Shown: positions 1 through 8,466, counted from the stretch's first letter. The stretch is DNA of 64,000 bases from Bradyrhizobium algeriense (GCF_003062295.1 NZ_PYCN01000023.1:1-64000), one strand, 5' to 3'. Notes: generated from the sequence alone by a model not told the origin. Numbers and translations are program-made.

Positions 1-115
1 ACCACCTCTGCCGCAGCACGATGGCGCCGCGGTCATCATGACCCACGAGGTGGAACGAGTTCTTGCCGATATCGATGCCGATCACGGCGATCGCTGCGTT
101 GAGTTTCTGAGACAT
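1..115 (-). CDS. IS110-family transposase, N-terminal fragment cut by the window edge
   Basis: Only the first 38 codons are in the window. Reading from the ATG at 113-115, the peptide starts MSQKLNAAIAVIGIDIGKNS and continues with FHLVGHDDRG. A GIDIGK-type strand followed by a short hydrophobic stretch is how DEDD (RuvC-like) transposases of the IS110/IS1111 family begin, and the Asp of this strand is the first acidic catalytic residue. The rest of the gene, including the remaining acidic residues and the C-terminal Ser domain, lies outside the window, so it cannot be said whether the element is intact. Its upstream end must lie between 116 and the end of tarD at 221. Confidence 0.8.
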   Translation of the reverse strand, partial: MSQKLNAAIAVIGIDIGKNSFHLVGHDDRGAIVLRQRW

Positions 116-138
116 GGCGTGCTCCTCTGAGCGCCCCT

Positions 139-159
139 TGCCAGTTTCTCGTACTGGCA
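139..159. repeat. Hairpin in the non-coding end of the IS110-like element
   Basis: TGCCAGT (139-145) and ACTGGCA (153-159) form a perfect 7-bp stem around a 7-nt loop. It lies 24 bases upstream of the transposase start. IS110-type elements carry structured non-coding RNA at one end, so this may belong to such an RNA or to the element end. The exact element boundary is not visible. Confidence 0.4.
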
Positions 160-220
160 GGGCCGGAGCACGGCCGGACCATTCCATTAGCGGACCAAGG
201 GCGCGGGCTACATATTTCGC

Positions 221-1381
221 TTACGACGCTAGGCTTCGCATTTCGGTAATCAGGTCGGACTTGCCTTCGAAGCCGATGCCCGGAAGCTCCGGCATGGTGA
301 CATGCCCGGCTTCCACCCGCACCCCATCGGGGAATCCCCCATACGGTTGGAACAGATCGGGATATGATTCATTACCGCCGAGCCCGAGCCCCGCTGCGAT
401 GTTGAGCGACATTTGGTGTCCGCCGTGTGGAATGCAGCGGCTCCACGACCAGCCGTAGCTCTTCAACATTTCCAGCGTGCGCAAGTACTCGACCAGCCCG
501 TAGCTCAGCGCGCAGTCGAACTGCAGCCAGTCCCGATCAGGCCGCATGCCGCCGTAGCGGATCAGGTTGCGGGCATCCTGCATCGAGAACAAGTTTTCGC
601 CGGTGGCCATCGGGCCGGGATAGTGCTCGGCCAGCTTCGCTTGCAACTCATAATCCAGCGGATCGCCAGCTTCCTCGTACCAAAACAGATCGTATTGGCG
701 CAGCGCCTTCGCATAAGCCACCGCAGTATCGAGATCGAAGCGGCCGTTGGCGTCGACGGCGAGCTTGCAGCCCGCAGGTAACATTCTCAAGACGGTTTCG
801 ATGCGCCTGCAGTCGTCCGAGAGCGGCGCGCCGCCGATCTTCATCTTCACGACCGTGTAGCCGCGGTCGAGATACCCTTGCATCTCCGCTGCCAGGCCTT
901 CGAGGCCCTTGCCTGGATAGTAGTAACCGCCGGCCGCATAGACGAAGACACGCGGGTTGGCCTGCACTTTGGCGCGTTCCGCCAAGAGTCGAAATAGGGG
1001 CTTGCTCGCAATCTTGGCGACGGCGTCCCACACCGCCATATCGATCGTGCCGATGGCGACCGAACGCTCGCCATGTCCGCCCGGCTTCTCGTTAGTGAAC
1101 ATGGCCGCCCAGATTTTGCCGGGATCCAGAAGGCCACCTTCGTCAAGCAGGCTGTCCGGCGCAGCCGTCAGCACGCGCGGCGCGAAACGCTCGCGGATCA
1201 ACCCTCCCTGCCCGTAGCGACCGTTCGAGTTGAAACCGTAGCCGATGACTGGCCGGCCATCGCGGATGACGTCGGTGACCACGGCAACCAGACTCAGCGT
1301 CATCTTCGAAAAGTCGATGAAGGCGTTGGCGATGGGAGAAGATATCGGAGCGGTACGCTCCCGGATGTCGACAATGCGCAT
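221..1381 (-). CDS. tarD: D(-)-tartrate dehydratase, enolase superfamily
   Basis: 386 aa, the full length of a mandelate racemase-subgroup enzyme. It most resembles TarD of Bradyrhizobium japonicum, which removes water from D-tartrate to give oxaloacetate. Expected active-site features are present: the KxK motif VVKMKIGG (K179, K181), metal ligands in LAVDANG (D210), WYEE (E236) and GENL (E262), and the C-terminal base region PHGGHQMS (H319/H322). The N-terminal capping segment includes YGFNSNGRYGQGG. It reads in the same direction as the solute-binding protein gene behind it, with 34 bases between them, so the pair probably forms one operon for tartrate or a related hydroxy-acid. The substrate is inferred from family resemblance; a related acid-sugar dehydratase activity remains possible. 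Confidence 0.88.
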   Translation of the reverse strand: MRIVDIRERTAPISSPIANAFIDFSKMTLSLVAVVTDVIRDGRPVIGYGFNSNGRYGQGGLIRERFAPRVLTAAPDSLLDEGGLLDPGKIWAAMFTNEKPGGHGERSVAIGTIDMAVWDAVAKIASKPLFRLLAERAKVQANPRVFVYAAGGYYYPGKGLEGLAAEMQGYLDRGYTVVKMKIGGAPLSDDCRRIETVLRMLPAGCKLAVDANGRFDLDTAVAYAKALRQYDLFWYEEAGDPLDYELQAKLAEHYPGPMATGENLFSMQDARNLIRYGGMRPDRDWLQFDCALSYGLVEYLRTLEMLKSYGWSWSRCIPHGGHQMSLNIAAGLGLGGNESYPDLFQPYGGFPDGVRVEAGHVTMPELPGIGFEGKSDLITEMRSLAS

Positions 1382-1415
1382 GAAAGGATGTGTCCTTATC
1401 GGAGGGGGCGGAAGC

Positions 1416-2378
1416 TTAATCGGCGTATTGGCCGACTGCGTTGATCATCGGACGCCAGCGCTCAATCTCGCTCTTCAGCGTTTCACGAAGGATTTGCGGC
1501 GTTGCCTTGTCCGGCGTCGGATCGGTCGCGATATCCGCGAACCTGCTGGCCAGCGCCGGATTTTTGAGCGCCTCGGCCAAGGCTTTGGTTAGCACCTGCA
1601 CGATAGGATCGGGCGTTTTCGCTGGCACATAGATACCATGCCAAACGCTAATCTCCATGCCAGGCAGGCCGGCCTCGGCCGAGGTGGGCACGTTAGGCAT
1701 CGATGGCAGCCGCTTGGCGCTGGTGACGGCGTAAGACTTCACGCTGTTGGCCTGGACCAGCGGCGCGGCGGTCGTGGCTTGTTCGCACCCAAGATCTATC
1801 TGCTTCCCCATCAGCGCCTGAAGAACCGGGCCGCCTCCGCGGAATGGAACGACGTTCATCTGCTTCTGAACAGCCGCCATGAATAGCATACCGCAAAGCT
1901 GCGACGCCGCACCCAGGCCCGAATGCGCGAAGGTGACGTGATCGCCTCGGGCCTTGATGTCTGCAATGACTTCGGCCAGCGTATTCGGGGCGTAGTCCGG
2001 GCGCGCAATGATTGCCATGTTGGCATCGGACACGACGCCGACAGGCTTCAGGTCGGTGGTCGGATCGAACGGAAGCTTCCGATACAGCGTGACGGCTGTG
2101 GCCAGTCCGAGATGATGAAGTAGAAGCGTATAGCCGTCGGGCTCAGCACGGACGACCCGATTGCTGCCCAGAGTGCCGCCCGCGCCGGCGACGTTCTCGA
2201 CAATCACCTGCTGTCCGAGCAGACGGCCCATGTTCTCGGCCGTCACGCGCGCCACGGTGTCGGTAGGGCCTCCGGCGGCAAAAGGCACGATCATGGTGAT
2301 GGGCCGCTTGGGGAAATCCTGGGCGATCGCCGCAGACGCCGTCAAGAACAGCAAAGAAGCACACACAACCGCACGCAT
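1416..2378 (-). CDS. Tripartite tricarboxylate transporter (Bug/TctC) solute-binding protein
   Basis: 320 aa with a clear Sec signal peptide (MRAVVCASLLFLTASAAIAQ, cleavage after AIA or AQ). The mature start DFPKRPITMIVPFAAGGPTD is the hallmark of the Bug/TctC family of periplasmic carboxylate receptors. The TctA and TctB membrane subunits are not in this window, which is common for Bug proteins. It lies upstream of and in line with tarD, so it probably captures the dicarboxylate or sugar acid that tarD uses. The divergent LysR gene is the likely regulator. Ligand identity is inference. Confidence 0.88.
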   Translation of the reverse strand: MRAVVCASLLFLTASAAIAQDFPKRPITMIVPFAAGGPTDTVARVTAENMGRLLGQQVIVENVAGAGGTLGSNRVVRAEPDGYTLLLHHLGLATAVTLYRKLPFDPTTDLKPVGVVSDANMAIIARPDYAPNTLAEVIADIKARGDHVTFAHSGLGAASQLCGMLFMAAVQKQMNVVPFRGGGPVLQALMGKQIDLGCEQATTAAPLVQANSVKSYAVTSAKRLPSMPNVPTSAEAGLPGMEISVWHGIYVPAKTPDPIVQVLTKALAEALKNPALASRFADIATDPTPDKATPQILRETLKSEIERWRPMINAVGQYAD

Positions 2379-2390
2379 GAATATCTCCCA

Positions 2391-2467
2391 GGATCATTTT
2401 TTGATCCACCCAATGTAGGTGAAACTGCCGACTTGTCAGCCATCTCAGAAATGGTAAATTTTCACCT
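2391..2467. promoter_or_regulatory. Candidate LysR-type operator region between the binding protein and its regulator
   Basis: The divergent spacer carries GGATCA-N5-TGATCC (2391-2407), then AGGTGAAA (2417-2424), and then GGTAAATTTTCACC (2453-2466), a 14-bp near-palindrome that repeats the GGTGAAA element in inverted form. Paired, imperfect dyads upstream of a divergent target are typical of LysR recognition and activation sites. Which dyad is bound is not known. Confidence 0.45.
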
Positions 2468-2513
2468 CAGCTATTCTCATATAAGATGTCTAAATCTGAC
2501 GGCAGGACAGATC

Positions 2514-3434
2514 ATGCGAAATTTCGATCCCGTTTCGTTGCGGCTGTTCATCGCGGTCTGCGAGGAACGCAACATCGCCACAGCCGCCCGGCGCGAGGCG
2601 ATCGTGCCGTCCGCGGTGAGCAAGCGCATCAGCCAGATGGAGGAAGCCGCAGGCGTCACCTTGCTCGAACGCGGCAGGCGCGGCGTTGCGGTGACGGCGG
2701 CGGGGGAGGTGCTGTGCCGCTATGCGCGGGAATCGCTGCAATTGCTCGACCGGATGCAGGCAGAAATGGGTGCGTTTGCCGAGGGAGTGCAAGGGCACGT
2801 GCGTGTCTTCGGCAGTAAATCGGCGGTGGCGCAATTCCTGCCGGAAGATATCAGCCTGTTCGCGCAACGCTATCTCGACGTACGCGTCAGCCTGGAGGAG
2901 CGCGAAATCTGGGAAGTGGTGCGCGGCGTTGAGGAAGGGCGCGCCGATATCGGAGTGTGTTGGGACGCCGTCGACATGCGCGGCCTGCGGACCTTGCCAT
3001 ATCACCGCGACCATCTTGCGGTAGTCGTCCATCCCGCCCATCCATTGGCGAGAAAACGTTCTGTCTCCTTCGTCGACACGATTGACTACGAGCATGTCGA
3101 CATCGTCGCTCGCAGCATCATGCAGACGACCCAGCGCAGTGCTGCGGCCGCCGCCGGCAAGCAGATGCGCTACCGCATCCAGGTCTCGACCGTTGACGCC
3201 GCTTACCGGATCGTGGCGGCCCAATTGGCAGTGGCGATTGTACCCGCTGAGGAGGCGAGCGCGATTCAGCAGGCGCTAGGGCTCAAGGTGATCCCCCTCA
3301 GCGATAAATGGGCCAAGCGCCAGTTCGTCGTTTTAGTGCGTGAGAAAGGCCTGAGCCTACCGGCGCAATTGTTGGTTCAGAGTCTGTCTTCTTCCGAACG
3401 CATTCAACCGCGTCGGTCAGGTCGCTCTAAATAG
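2514..3434 (+). CDS. LysR-family transcriptional regulator
   Basis: 306 aa from the ATG at 2514, chosen because the protein then opens MRNFDPVSLRLFIAVCEE, the usual LysR start. An in-frame extension to 2433 would add 27 residues unlike the family. The winged helix-turn-helix spans residues 1-60 (NIATAARREAIVPSAVSKRI is the recognition region) and is followed by a linker helix and a periplasmic-binding-like effector domain. It is transcribed away from the binding protein/tarD pair and very probably controls it, with the tartrate-like substrate as candidate co-inducer. The C-terminus ends in a short basic tail. Confidence 0.88.
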   Translation: MRNFDPVSLRLFIAVCEERNIATAARREAIVPSAVSKRISQMEEAAGVTLLERGRRGVAVTAAGEVLCRYARESLQLLDRMQAEMGAFAEGVQGHVRVFGSKSAVAQFLPEDISLFAQRYLDVRVSLEEREIWEVVRGVEEGRADIGVCWDAVDMRGLRTLPYHRDHLAVVVHPAHPLARKRSVSFVDTIDYEHVDIVARSIMQTTQRSAAAAAGKQMRYRIQVSTVDAAYRIVAAQLAVAIVPAEEASAIQQALGLKVIPLSDKWAKRQFVVLVREKGLSLPAQLLVQSLSSSERIQPRRSGRSK

Positions 3435-3678
3435 TCTCGTCGCGCACGCCGTTCGGAGCACATTCCAACGGGTAAAGAAGCGGTCCAGCGTCCGCTTCTA
3501 GCACATTTGAGACATCCCGACGCACGGTAACGATGTCTGTTTATGGGGGTAGACCGGAAGTCATCGGTACGCGGCCAAACCGACGCGAATGGCCCATCAC
3601 GGAAATTGGCCCTAGTCCAGCAACGGCCCGATATGGTTTGATGCCTTGGGGCTGGAACTGAGACGCATGGGTGGCCTC

Positions 3679-3975
3679 ATGTACATGTTCATTCGAAAGT
3701 ACACCAAGGTTCATTCGGTTGCGGATGCTGCCCGCCGCGCCAAAAGCGGCATTGGTCAGATCCTGAGGGAATCGCGCGGATTCAGATCGTATTATGTAAT
3801 GGATGGGGGCGCGGGCGTCGGTGTCGCTGTGATGATATTCGAGGACCGCGAAAGCGCCAATGCGGCGAACGATAAAGTCCGGGAGTTTGTTCAAGCAAGC
3901 CTGCATGACCTTGATCTTGGAGACCCGGAAATCATCGCCGGGGAAATCTTGGTGAATATGGAATCTGATGCGTAA
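3679..3975 (+). CDS. Small conserved protein, possible dimeric alpha/beta-barrel (ABM-like) fold
   Basis: 98 aa from the ATG at 3679 (MYMFIRKYTKVHSVADAARR); an upstream in-frame start at 3646 would add 11 residues with no family look. The pattern of an N-terminal strand, a long helix, SYYVMDGGAGVGVAVMIFED in the middle and a second helix before IIAGEILVNM resembles small ferredoxin-like or antibiotic-biosynthesis-monooxygenase-like proteins. No catalytic residues can be assigned, and the function is unknown. Neighbours give no clear context. Confidence 0.6.
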   Translation: MYMFIRKYTKVHSVADAARRAKSGIGQILRESRGFRSYYVMDGGAGVGVAVMIFEDRESANAANDKVREFVQASLHDLDLGDPEIIAGEILVNMESDA

Positions 3976-4097
3976 TGTCGGCCGACGGTCAAAATGGCGC
4001 GATTGACGCACAATGGACATCAGGCTTTGCAACAAGCAACTCGAAGCCGGCCCCTATCAATGCACTCAGTTGACCTGATACATTGGCCCGCTGAGGG

Positions 4098-4126
4098 TTG
4101 ACAGGTAACGGCTGGAATTTCTTAGC
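4098..4126 (+). promoter_or_regulatory. Candidate sigma-70 promoter of the small secreted protein gene
   Basis: A perfect TTGACA at 4098-4103 is followed after 17 bases by CTTAGC (4121-4126), a weak -10. The predicted transcript would start about 50 bases ahead of the ATG at 4185. Confidence 0.35.
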
Positions 4127-4184
4127 TTCTTTGGTGGTGCGGCTGTCGCGTGGCCGCATGCATGCACGCACAAGAGGGCCTGGA

Positions 4185-4415
4185 ATGAAGAAGACATTTG
4201 CTGCCTTTGTCGCGGTCGCAACGATTGCCGGTTCGCTCGCCGCGACGCCCGCAAGCGCACAGCGGGGCGTCTCCGCTCCGGGCCGCTATATTGAGCCCGC
4301 CCCTTACGGAGCAGGTCGCGGGCCATACGACGATTTTGGCAGTTGCGAATGGGTGACTCAGCGTTTCTGGGACGGCCATGGCTGGCGGGTCCGCCGGGTG
4401 CGCGTCTGCGGCTGA
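4185..4415 (+). CDS. Small secreted protein of unknown function
   Basis: 76 aa from the ATG at 4185, which gives a textbook signal peptide: MKKTFAAFVAVATIAGSLAA, then TPASAQ with cleavage after ASA. The mature part is only about 50 residues, rich in Gly, Arg and aromatic residues (RYIEPAPYG, WVTQRFWDGHGWRVRRVRVC). It has two cysteines, in GSCEW and at VCG, which could pair in the periplasm. Short proteins with this Trp/Arg pattern are common in Bradyrhizobium and have no assigned role. Confidence 0.65.
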   Translation: MKKTFAAFVAVATIAGSLAATPASAQRGVSAPGRYIEPAPYGAGRGPYDDFGSCEWVTQRFWDGHGWRVRRVRVCG

Positions 4416-4505
4416 TCCGCGATTGCGGCGAGATTGAACGGCTCATGGCAACATCGACGTCGAGCGGAGGCTGTCGAGAACGGGTCCAGCATCTCCACGA
4501 CGGCT

Positions 4506-5774
4506 TCAACCTGTACCCGGGCGTTGCGCGCGAGCGACGATACCGCCCGCGACACCAACGCCCAGCACGTATATCCACCCTTCGTGGAAGTCGAACAGGT
4601 GGGAATTGAGCAGCGAACTGATGAAGTTCTGAACCACGATCACCAGGCCGATCCACGATGCAAAAAGGGATTCCCGAAACAGCTGCAGATGGAAGTACCA
4701 CATCGCATAGAGCACGAGGCAACCGAGCACGCCCCACTGGATTGCGACGTAAAGTGTCTGGTTATGAGGGTTGCGGATGATGTTGCCCCATTCGCCGCTC
4801 TTGCCTTCAGCTTCGCGGCTGAAAAGCTGCTGGGTTGATCCAGTGCCGTGCCCGAAAACCGGCGCCTCGGAAATCGACCTGATGGAAACGCGCCAATACG
4901 CCAGTCGCAGGCCATTCGACGTCGCGGCACTGGTGTCGCGATCCACCTTGTAGTCCTGCACCGTGCGCCCGATCCGGTCACGCAAATAGGGTGATGAGAG
5001 CAGAACGCCGAACTCGACAACTGCCGCAAGCATCAGAAAACAAATCGCGTGTCTGCGATTCAGATATTTGACGGCAAAGAGGATCAACAGGACAGGGAAG
5101 TAGGCGTATGCCGTTCGCGATGTCGCGACAAACCGCATGTCGAGGTAGAAGCCCAACATGACGGCTGCGAAAGCCAAGGTCCACGCGCGATGACCGTTCG
5201 CCGCGAACCACAAGATCAGCGGCGCCATGACAAACAGGCACAGCGCGAATTCGTGGCTTTGATCGATGTAGTTTCTGACGGGGACTCCAGCCAGCGCACC
5301 CGGCGAGGAGGCTTTCCAGTCGGCGAAGTATGTCACCCATGACAATCCCATCAGCAGGACACAGGAAGCCAGGAACGCGAACAGCACCCAATGCCCGCGC
5401 TGGGAGCGTTCGTAGTGGTAGAGGAGAAGCGGCACCGCCAGCAGCTTTGCGACGGGCACGACGCCTTGAATTCCGACCGGCCAGGTGTCCTCGGTCCAGA
5501 ACAGGCCCGCGGTCGCCAGTGCGAAGAAGGCCAGCGGCAGGAAGCTGGCTGGTGCACGCAACGACTCGAAAAGTGCCGGCCAATGGATCGTGGGAAGAAC
5601 CGCGAGCATCCACAGCACCATGAAAATGGAAACCGCCGTCGTCGACCACGGAAGCGAAGCGCCGGCCAGTGCCGGGTAAAGATCGACGCTGAGAAGCCAG
5701 AGCCGGGATTCCGGCCACGCGCCGATGAGTTCAGAAAATCCCGGCCGTACGACGGGAGCGGTCAGCTCTGACAT
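4506..5774 (-). CDS. O-antigen ligase family (Wzy/WaaL-like) membrane protein
   Basis: 422 aa, strongly hydrophobic, with roughly ten to twelve predicted membrane segments and one larger periplasmic loop near residues 260-330 (GRTVQDYKVDRDTSAATSNG, then FGHGTGSTQQLFSREAEG and NPHNQTLYVAIQWG). The loop with R and H residues followed by HNxxL is the Wzy_C signature of O-antigen ligases and polymerases. It probably transfers or polymerises a surface polysaccharide at the periplasmic face. No other polysaccharide gene is beside it, so its substrate cannot be inferred. It stands alone, transcribed leftward from a long gene-free stretch. Confidence 0.8.
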   Translation of the reverse strand: MSELTAPVVRPGFSELIGAWPESRLWLLSVDLYPALAGASLPWSTTAVSIFMVLWMLAVLPTIHWPALFESLRAPASFLPLAFFALATAGLFWTEDTWPVGIQGVVPVAKLLAVPLLLYHYERSQRGHWVLFAFLASCVLLMGLSWVTYFADWKASSPGALAGVPVRNYIDQSHEFALCLFVMAPLILWFAANGHRAWTLAFAAVMLGFYLDMRFVATSRTAYAYFPVLLILFAVKYLNRRHAICFLMLAAVVEFGVLLSSPYLRDRIGRTVQDYKVDRDTSAATSNGLRLAYWRVSIRSISEAPVFGHGTGSTQQLFSREAEGKSGEWGNIIRNPHNQTLYVAIQWGVLGCLVLYAMWYFHLQLFRESLFASWIGLVIVVQNFISSLLNSHLFDFHEGWIYVLGVGVAGGIVARAQRPGTG

Positions 5775-6422
5775 CGCACACCTGCCACTCGATCATGATC
5801 TGCAAGGAAGAAACGGCAGCGATGCTGGCGGACGCGGTCCCAGCGCGATCGGCTCGGCTTTCGAAAGGTCATCTGAAATACCCGTATACATACGCATACT
5901 CAACAAATACTACCTATCCGCGCGACATCGCCTTGCGGCACGCCCCGCCCTCGAAAGGCTCCTACTATCGCTGCGCGCAAACGGCGTTTTATTGGATAAT
6001 TTCAGGCTGATTTGGGTCATCCAGCCTCCTGAGCAAAAATATTCCGCTTTCCATCCGACCCAAATCAGCGGCTATTTCCGCGCTGTCCCGTCTCGACAAG
6101 AGGGGCGGATCGCGCGTCGTCACGAACGCGGGACGGGATGCGGTGGACGCGAGAGCGCCGGCGCGCAGATGTGATCGCAGGGCGAGTTGAGCCTCATGAG
6201 CGGTTCACGGCGCGCAAAACGAACGGCGCTATACGCGTACGGCAAAACCGTGTGGTCCCGACACCCGTGGCTGGTGCCAAGCTGTCGGTGGCGACTTCGG
6301 TCCGACCGGATCGATTGAGCCATGGTGCAGCAAGCACCGGCATTCCCCGCTCCCTCTCGTTGGAGAGAAGGTTCATGCAAGCCTCGGGCGCAATGCGTCG
6401 CGAGAATGCGAAACTGCATCAA
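5775..6422. other. Gene-poor stretch with no convincing coding sequence
   Basis: About 650 bases upstream of the O-antigen ligase-like gene hold no frame with a start, ribosome site and family resemblance. Open frames of about 110-150 codons exist on both strands, but they overlap each other and have low-complexity Arg/Ser-rich translations. The 6060-6400 part resembles, from memory, a repetitive non-coding sequence often mis-annotated as hypothetical proteins in Bradyrhizobium; this cannot be confirmed here. Confidence 0.45.
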
Positions 6423-6501
6423 CGTCATTGCGAGCGAAGCGAAGCAATCCATGGCGCCGCGAAAAGAAAGAATGGATTGCTTCGCTTCGCTCGCAATGAC
6501 G
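6423..6501. repeat. Perfect 30-bp inverted repeat (REP/BIME-like)
   Basis: The left arm at 6423-6452 begins CGTCATTGCGAGCGAAGCG. It is exactly mirrored by 6472-6501, which ends CGCTTCGCTCGCAATGACG, around a 19-nt loop. The arms themselves contain short GCGAAGC repeats. This looks like a dispersed extragenic palindrome; it lies downstream of the caspase-like gene and may act as a transcript end. Confidence 0.8.
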
Positions 6502-6528
6502 TGGAAGCAGCCACGCTACGCTCTGTCC

Positions 6529-6570
6529 CCTCACCCTGAGGAGGCTGCGAAGCGGTCGTCTCGAAGGGCC
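6529..6570. repeat. 42-base dispersed palindromic repeat, copy 1
   Basis: This unit runs CCTCACCCTGAGGAG, then a variable hairpin, then TCTCGAAGG. The same frame recurs twice at 16341-16445. It ends just before the stop of the caspase-like gene at 6579. Confidence 0.7.
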
Positions 6571-6578
6571 CCAATGTC

Positions 6579-8081
6579 CTACCGCCTAAAACTCTTGATC
6601 TCCGAGACGCTGCCGTCGCGATAAGTCAGCTCCACCGAAACCGACTTCGTCTGCGGCGCGAGCTTCAGGTACGGCGTCGCTTCGTGCGGAATGACGCTGG
6701 GATCCCGGGGATCGCATGGCGGCATCTTCAGAACCTTGTCGGGTACCGTAGAGTCGATGCCGATGCGCACTTCGCGGATCGCGCAGCGATACGACATCAG
6801 ATGCGTGTAGTAGACCAAGAGGCCGTTGAATTCGCGGAACGACAGCCAGCTCGTCGCGGTCATGTCGAGGATCTTGCGCTGGTCGCGGATCAGGGCGGCC
6901 TCGGGGTCGAAGCGGATCGGGAACGGGCCCTGCAACTCGCCATTGGTGTCGACATAGCGCACCTGGATGATGGCCGCCGGCGCATCGGCCGGCAATTCGA
7001 CCGACGGATTGGGCATCCGCTTGCGGGTCCGCGGGTCGAGCGTATCCATGAAGCCGGTTTCGCGGAAATTGCCGCTGTCCCCCAGCCGCCAGGAAATGCC
7101 GAGCGTCGGGTCGGCGATCGAGAACACCACGGTCCAGCCGCCATTGTGGCGCGAGAACATCGCGATCGGCGCGTTGACGGAATCGTTCTGCGGCTTGAGT
7201 TGCTGCACCGGCGGCAACGCCGCCAGCTTTGGCAGCTGTTCGGCAGGCTTCGCCGCCGCTTCCGGCTGCGCCTTGCTCGCCAGACCGTTCAGGAACACGT
7301 CGTCGACCATCTGGTCGAAATAGACCGGGATCTGCTTGTGGCGAACCGTCTCCGCCAGTTCGCTGACCGCCCGCCGCGTCCGCTGCGCGACCTGGACGAG
7401 GTTCGCGCCGGGCTGCGTCAGCTCCTTGGCAAAGGTACGCGTGAACACCGAATTGGGATTGGCATCGTCATTGGAGAGCCGGTCGAGCGCGGTCTGCCGC
7501 GGCCCGGCCGAGAAGATCGAGAACACGCCTTCCGGCAATTGCGTCATCGGCGCAAGGCCGCCGCGGCCGGCAATCGCGCGCGTGCCGGCACGCTCGAACG
7601 GATTGTTGCGGCAGGCGTCGAACACCAGGATGGCGGTGCGCACGTTGCGGTTCTGCAGCCGCTCGATGATGCGGTCGGCGAGGACCGAGGCGTCGCGTAC
7701 CAGCTCTTCCTGGCCTTCGGTCGCCGCCGGCACGTCGGTCGGCAGCAGGAAATTCTGGCCGGCGATTTCGAAGCCGTGGCCGGCAAAAAAGAAGAACGCG
7801 GTGTCGCCAGCATCGACCGCCTTGTCGAACGCGAGCAGGGTCTGGCTGAACGCCTGCCGGTTCTGGTTTTCCGCCACCATCACCGTGAAGCCGAGCTGCT
7901 TCAGCGTATCGCCCATGGTGCGGGCGTCGTTGACCGCCTTCTGCAGCTTGGGCACGTTCCGGTAGTCGTTGTTGCCGACCACGAGCGCGACGCGCTTTTC
8001 CGCATGCGCGGGCGCGGCAAACGCCGCGATGCAACCTGCAAGGCTCGTCACCGCGATCAATCTGGAAAGCCAAGCCTTCAT
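6579..8081 (-). CDS. Exported caspase-family (peptidase C14, metacaspase-like) protein
   Basis: 500 aa from the ATG whose product begins MKAWLSRLIAVTSLAGCIAA; residues 1-27 form a signal peptide ending APAHA. A GTG six codons upstream is also possible. The p20-like domain starts at KRVALVVGNNDY (29-40). The catalytic pair is present: His102 in FFFFAGHGFEIAGQNFLLP and Cys157 in VFDACRNNPF. After about residue 280 there is a Pro/Ala linker and then a beta-rich C-terminal domain of unknown role. Such proteins cleave after basic residues in known cases; substrate and trigger here are unknown. It is divergent from rhlE across a 385-base spacer. The combination of an intact dyad with periplasmic targeting is notable. 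Confidence 0.85.
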   Translation of the reverse strand: MKAWLSRLIAVTSLAGCIAAFAAPAHAEKRVALVVGNNDYRNVPKLQKAVNDARTMGDTLKQLGFTVMVAENQNRQAFSQTLLAFDKAVDAGDTAFFFFAGHGFEIAGQNFLLPTDVPAATEGQEELVRDASVLADRIIERLQNRNVRTAILVFDACRNNPFERAGTRAIAGRGGLAPMTQLPEGVFSIFSAGPRQTALDRLSNDDANPNSVFTRTFAKELTQPGANLVQVAQRTRRAVSELAETVRHKQIPVYFDQMVDDVFLNGLASKAQPEAAAKPAEQLPKLAALPPVQQLKPQNDSVNAPIAMFSRHNGGWTVVFSIADPTLGISWRLGDSGNFRETGFMDTLDPRTRKRMPNPSVELPADAPAAIIQVRYVDTNGELQGPFPIRFDPEAALIRDQRKILDMTATSWLSFREFNGLLVYYTHLMSYRCAIREVRIGIDSTVPDKVLKMPPCDPRDPSVIPHEATPYLKLAPQTKSVSVELTYRDGSVSEIKSFRR

Positions 8082-8466
8082 CGAATTCCCCCAGCGCACG
8101 AATGGTCCTGGTTTGGGCCGTGCGAAGCCACTTCATGCCATAGTCGGCATCCCAATGCCCACGGTTCAACGGCCACCGTTGTCAGGAATACAGCGGCCCT
8201 ATTTGACGCCCAAATGACGGTTTTGGCCGTTATTCGTGCGAAAACATTAAGCTTTTTCGGCGATATGGCCGTTCCCAGATTGACTTTGGCCATTTCGCCC
8301 CTATGTTCCGGCTCAACGCGGCCTTGGATCGAAACGCGATTCTCTAGGTTAGCCGCTCGTCTGCGTAAGTCAGAGCCCCCAGCTTTTCAAAAGCGCGCCG
8401 TTTCGGGGCAAAACGCGACAGCCTTTTTACCCTCGATTCCGAACGGCGGTGTCGACTAGAGGCTCA
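8082..8466. promoter_or_regulatory. Divergent spacer between the caspase-like gene and rhlE
   Basis: No gene is seen in these 385 bases. The best promoter reads toward rhlE: TTGACT (8280-8285), 16 bases, TATGTT (8302-8307). The section 8210-8300 repeats the element TTTGGCCGTT/ATGGCCGTT and contains an ATGGCC...GGCCAT dyad, which may be regulatory. Confidence 0.4.

Noticed and set aside
5725..6174. 149-codon frame across the start of the O-antigen ligase gene and the gene-poor stretch
   Set aside because: It begins inside the ligase gene on the other strand, lacks a ribosome site and has no recognisable product.
6423..6570. CRISPR array
   Set aside because: The repeats are inverted and of two families, without regular spacers or cas genes.
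6684..8459. 591-codon open frame on the plus strand opposite the caspase-like gene
   Set aside because: Its translation is Arg/His/Gly-rich with no family look and it mirrors a well-supported gene; it arises from GC-rich codon bias.
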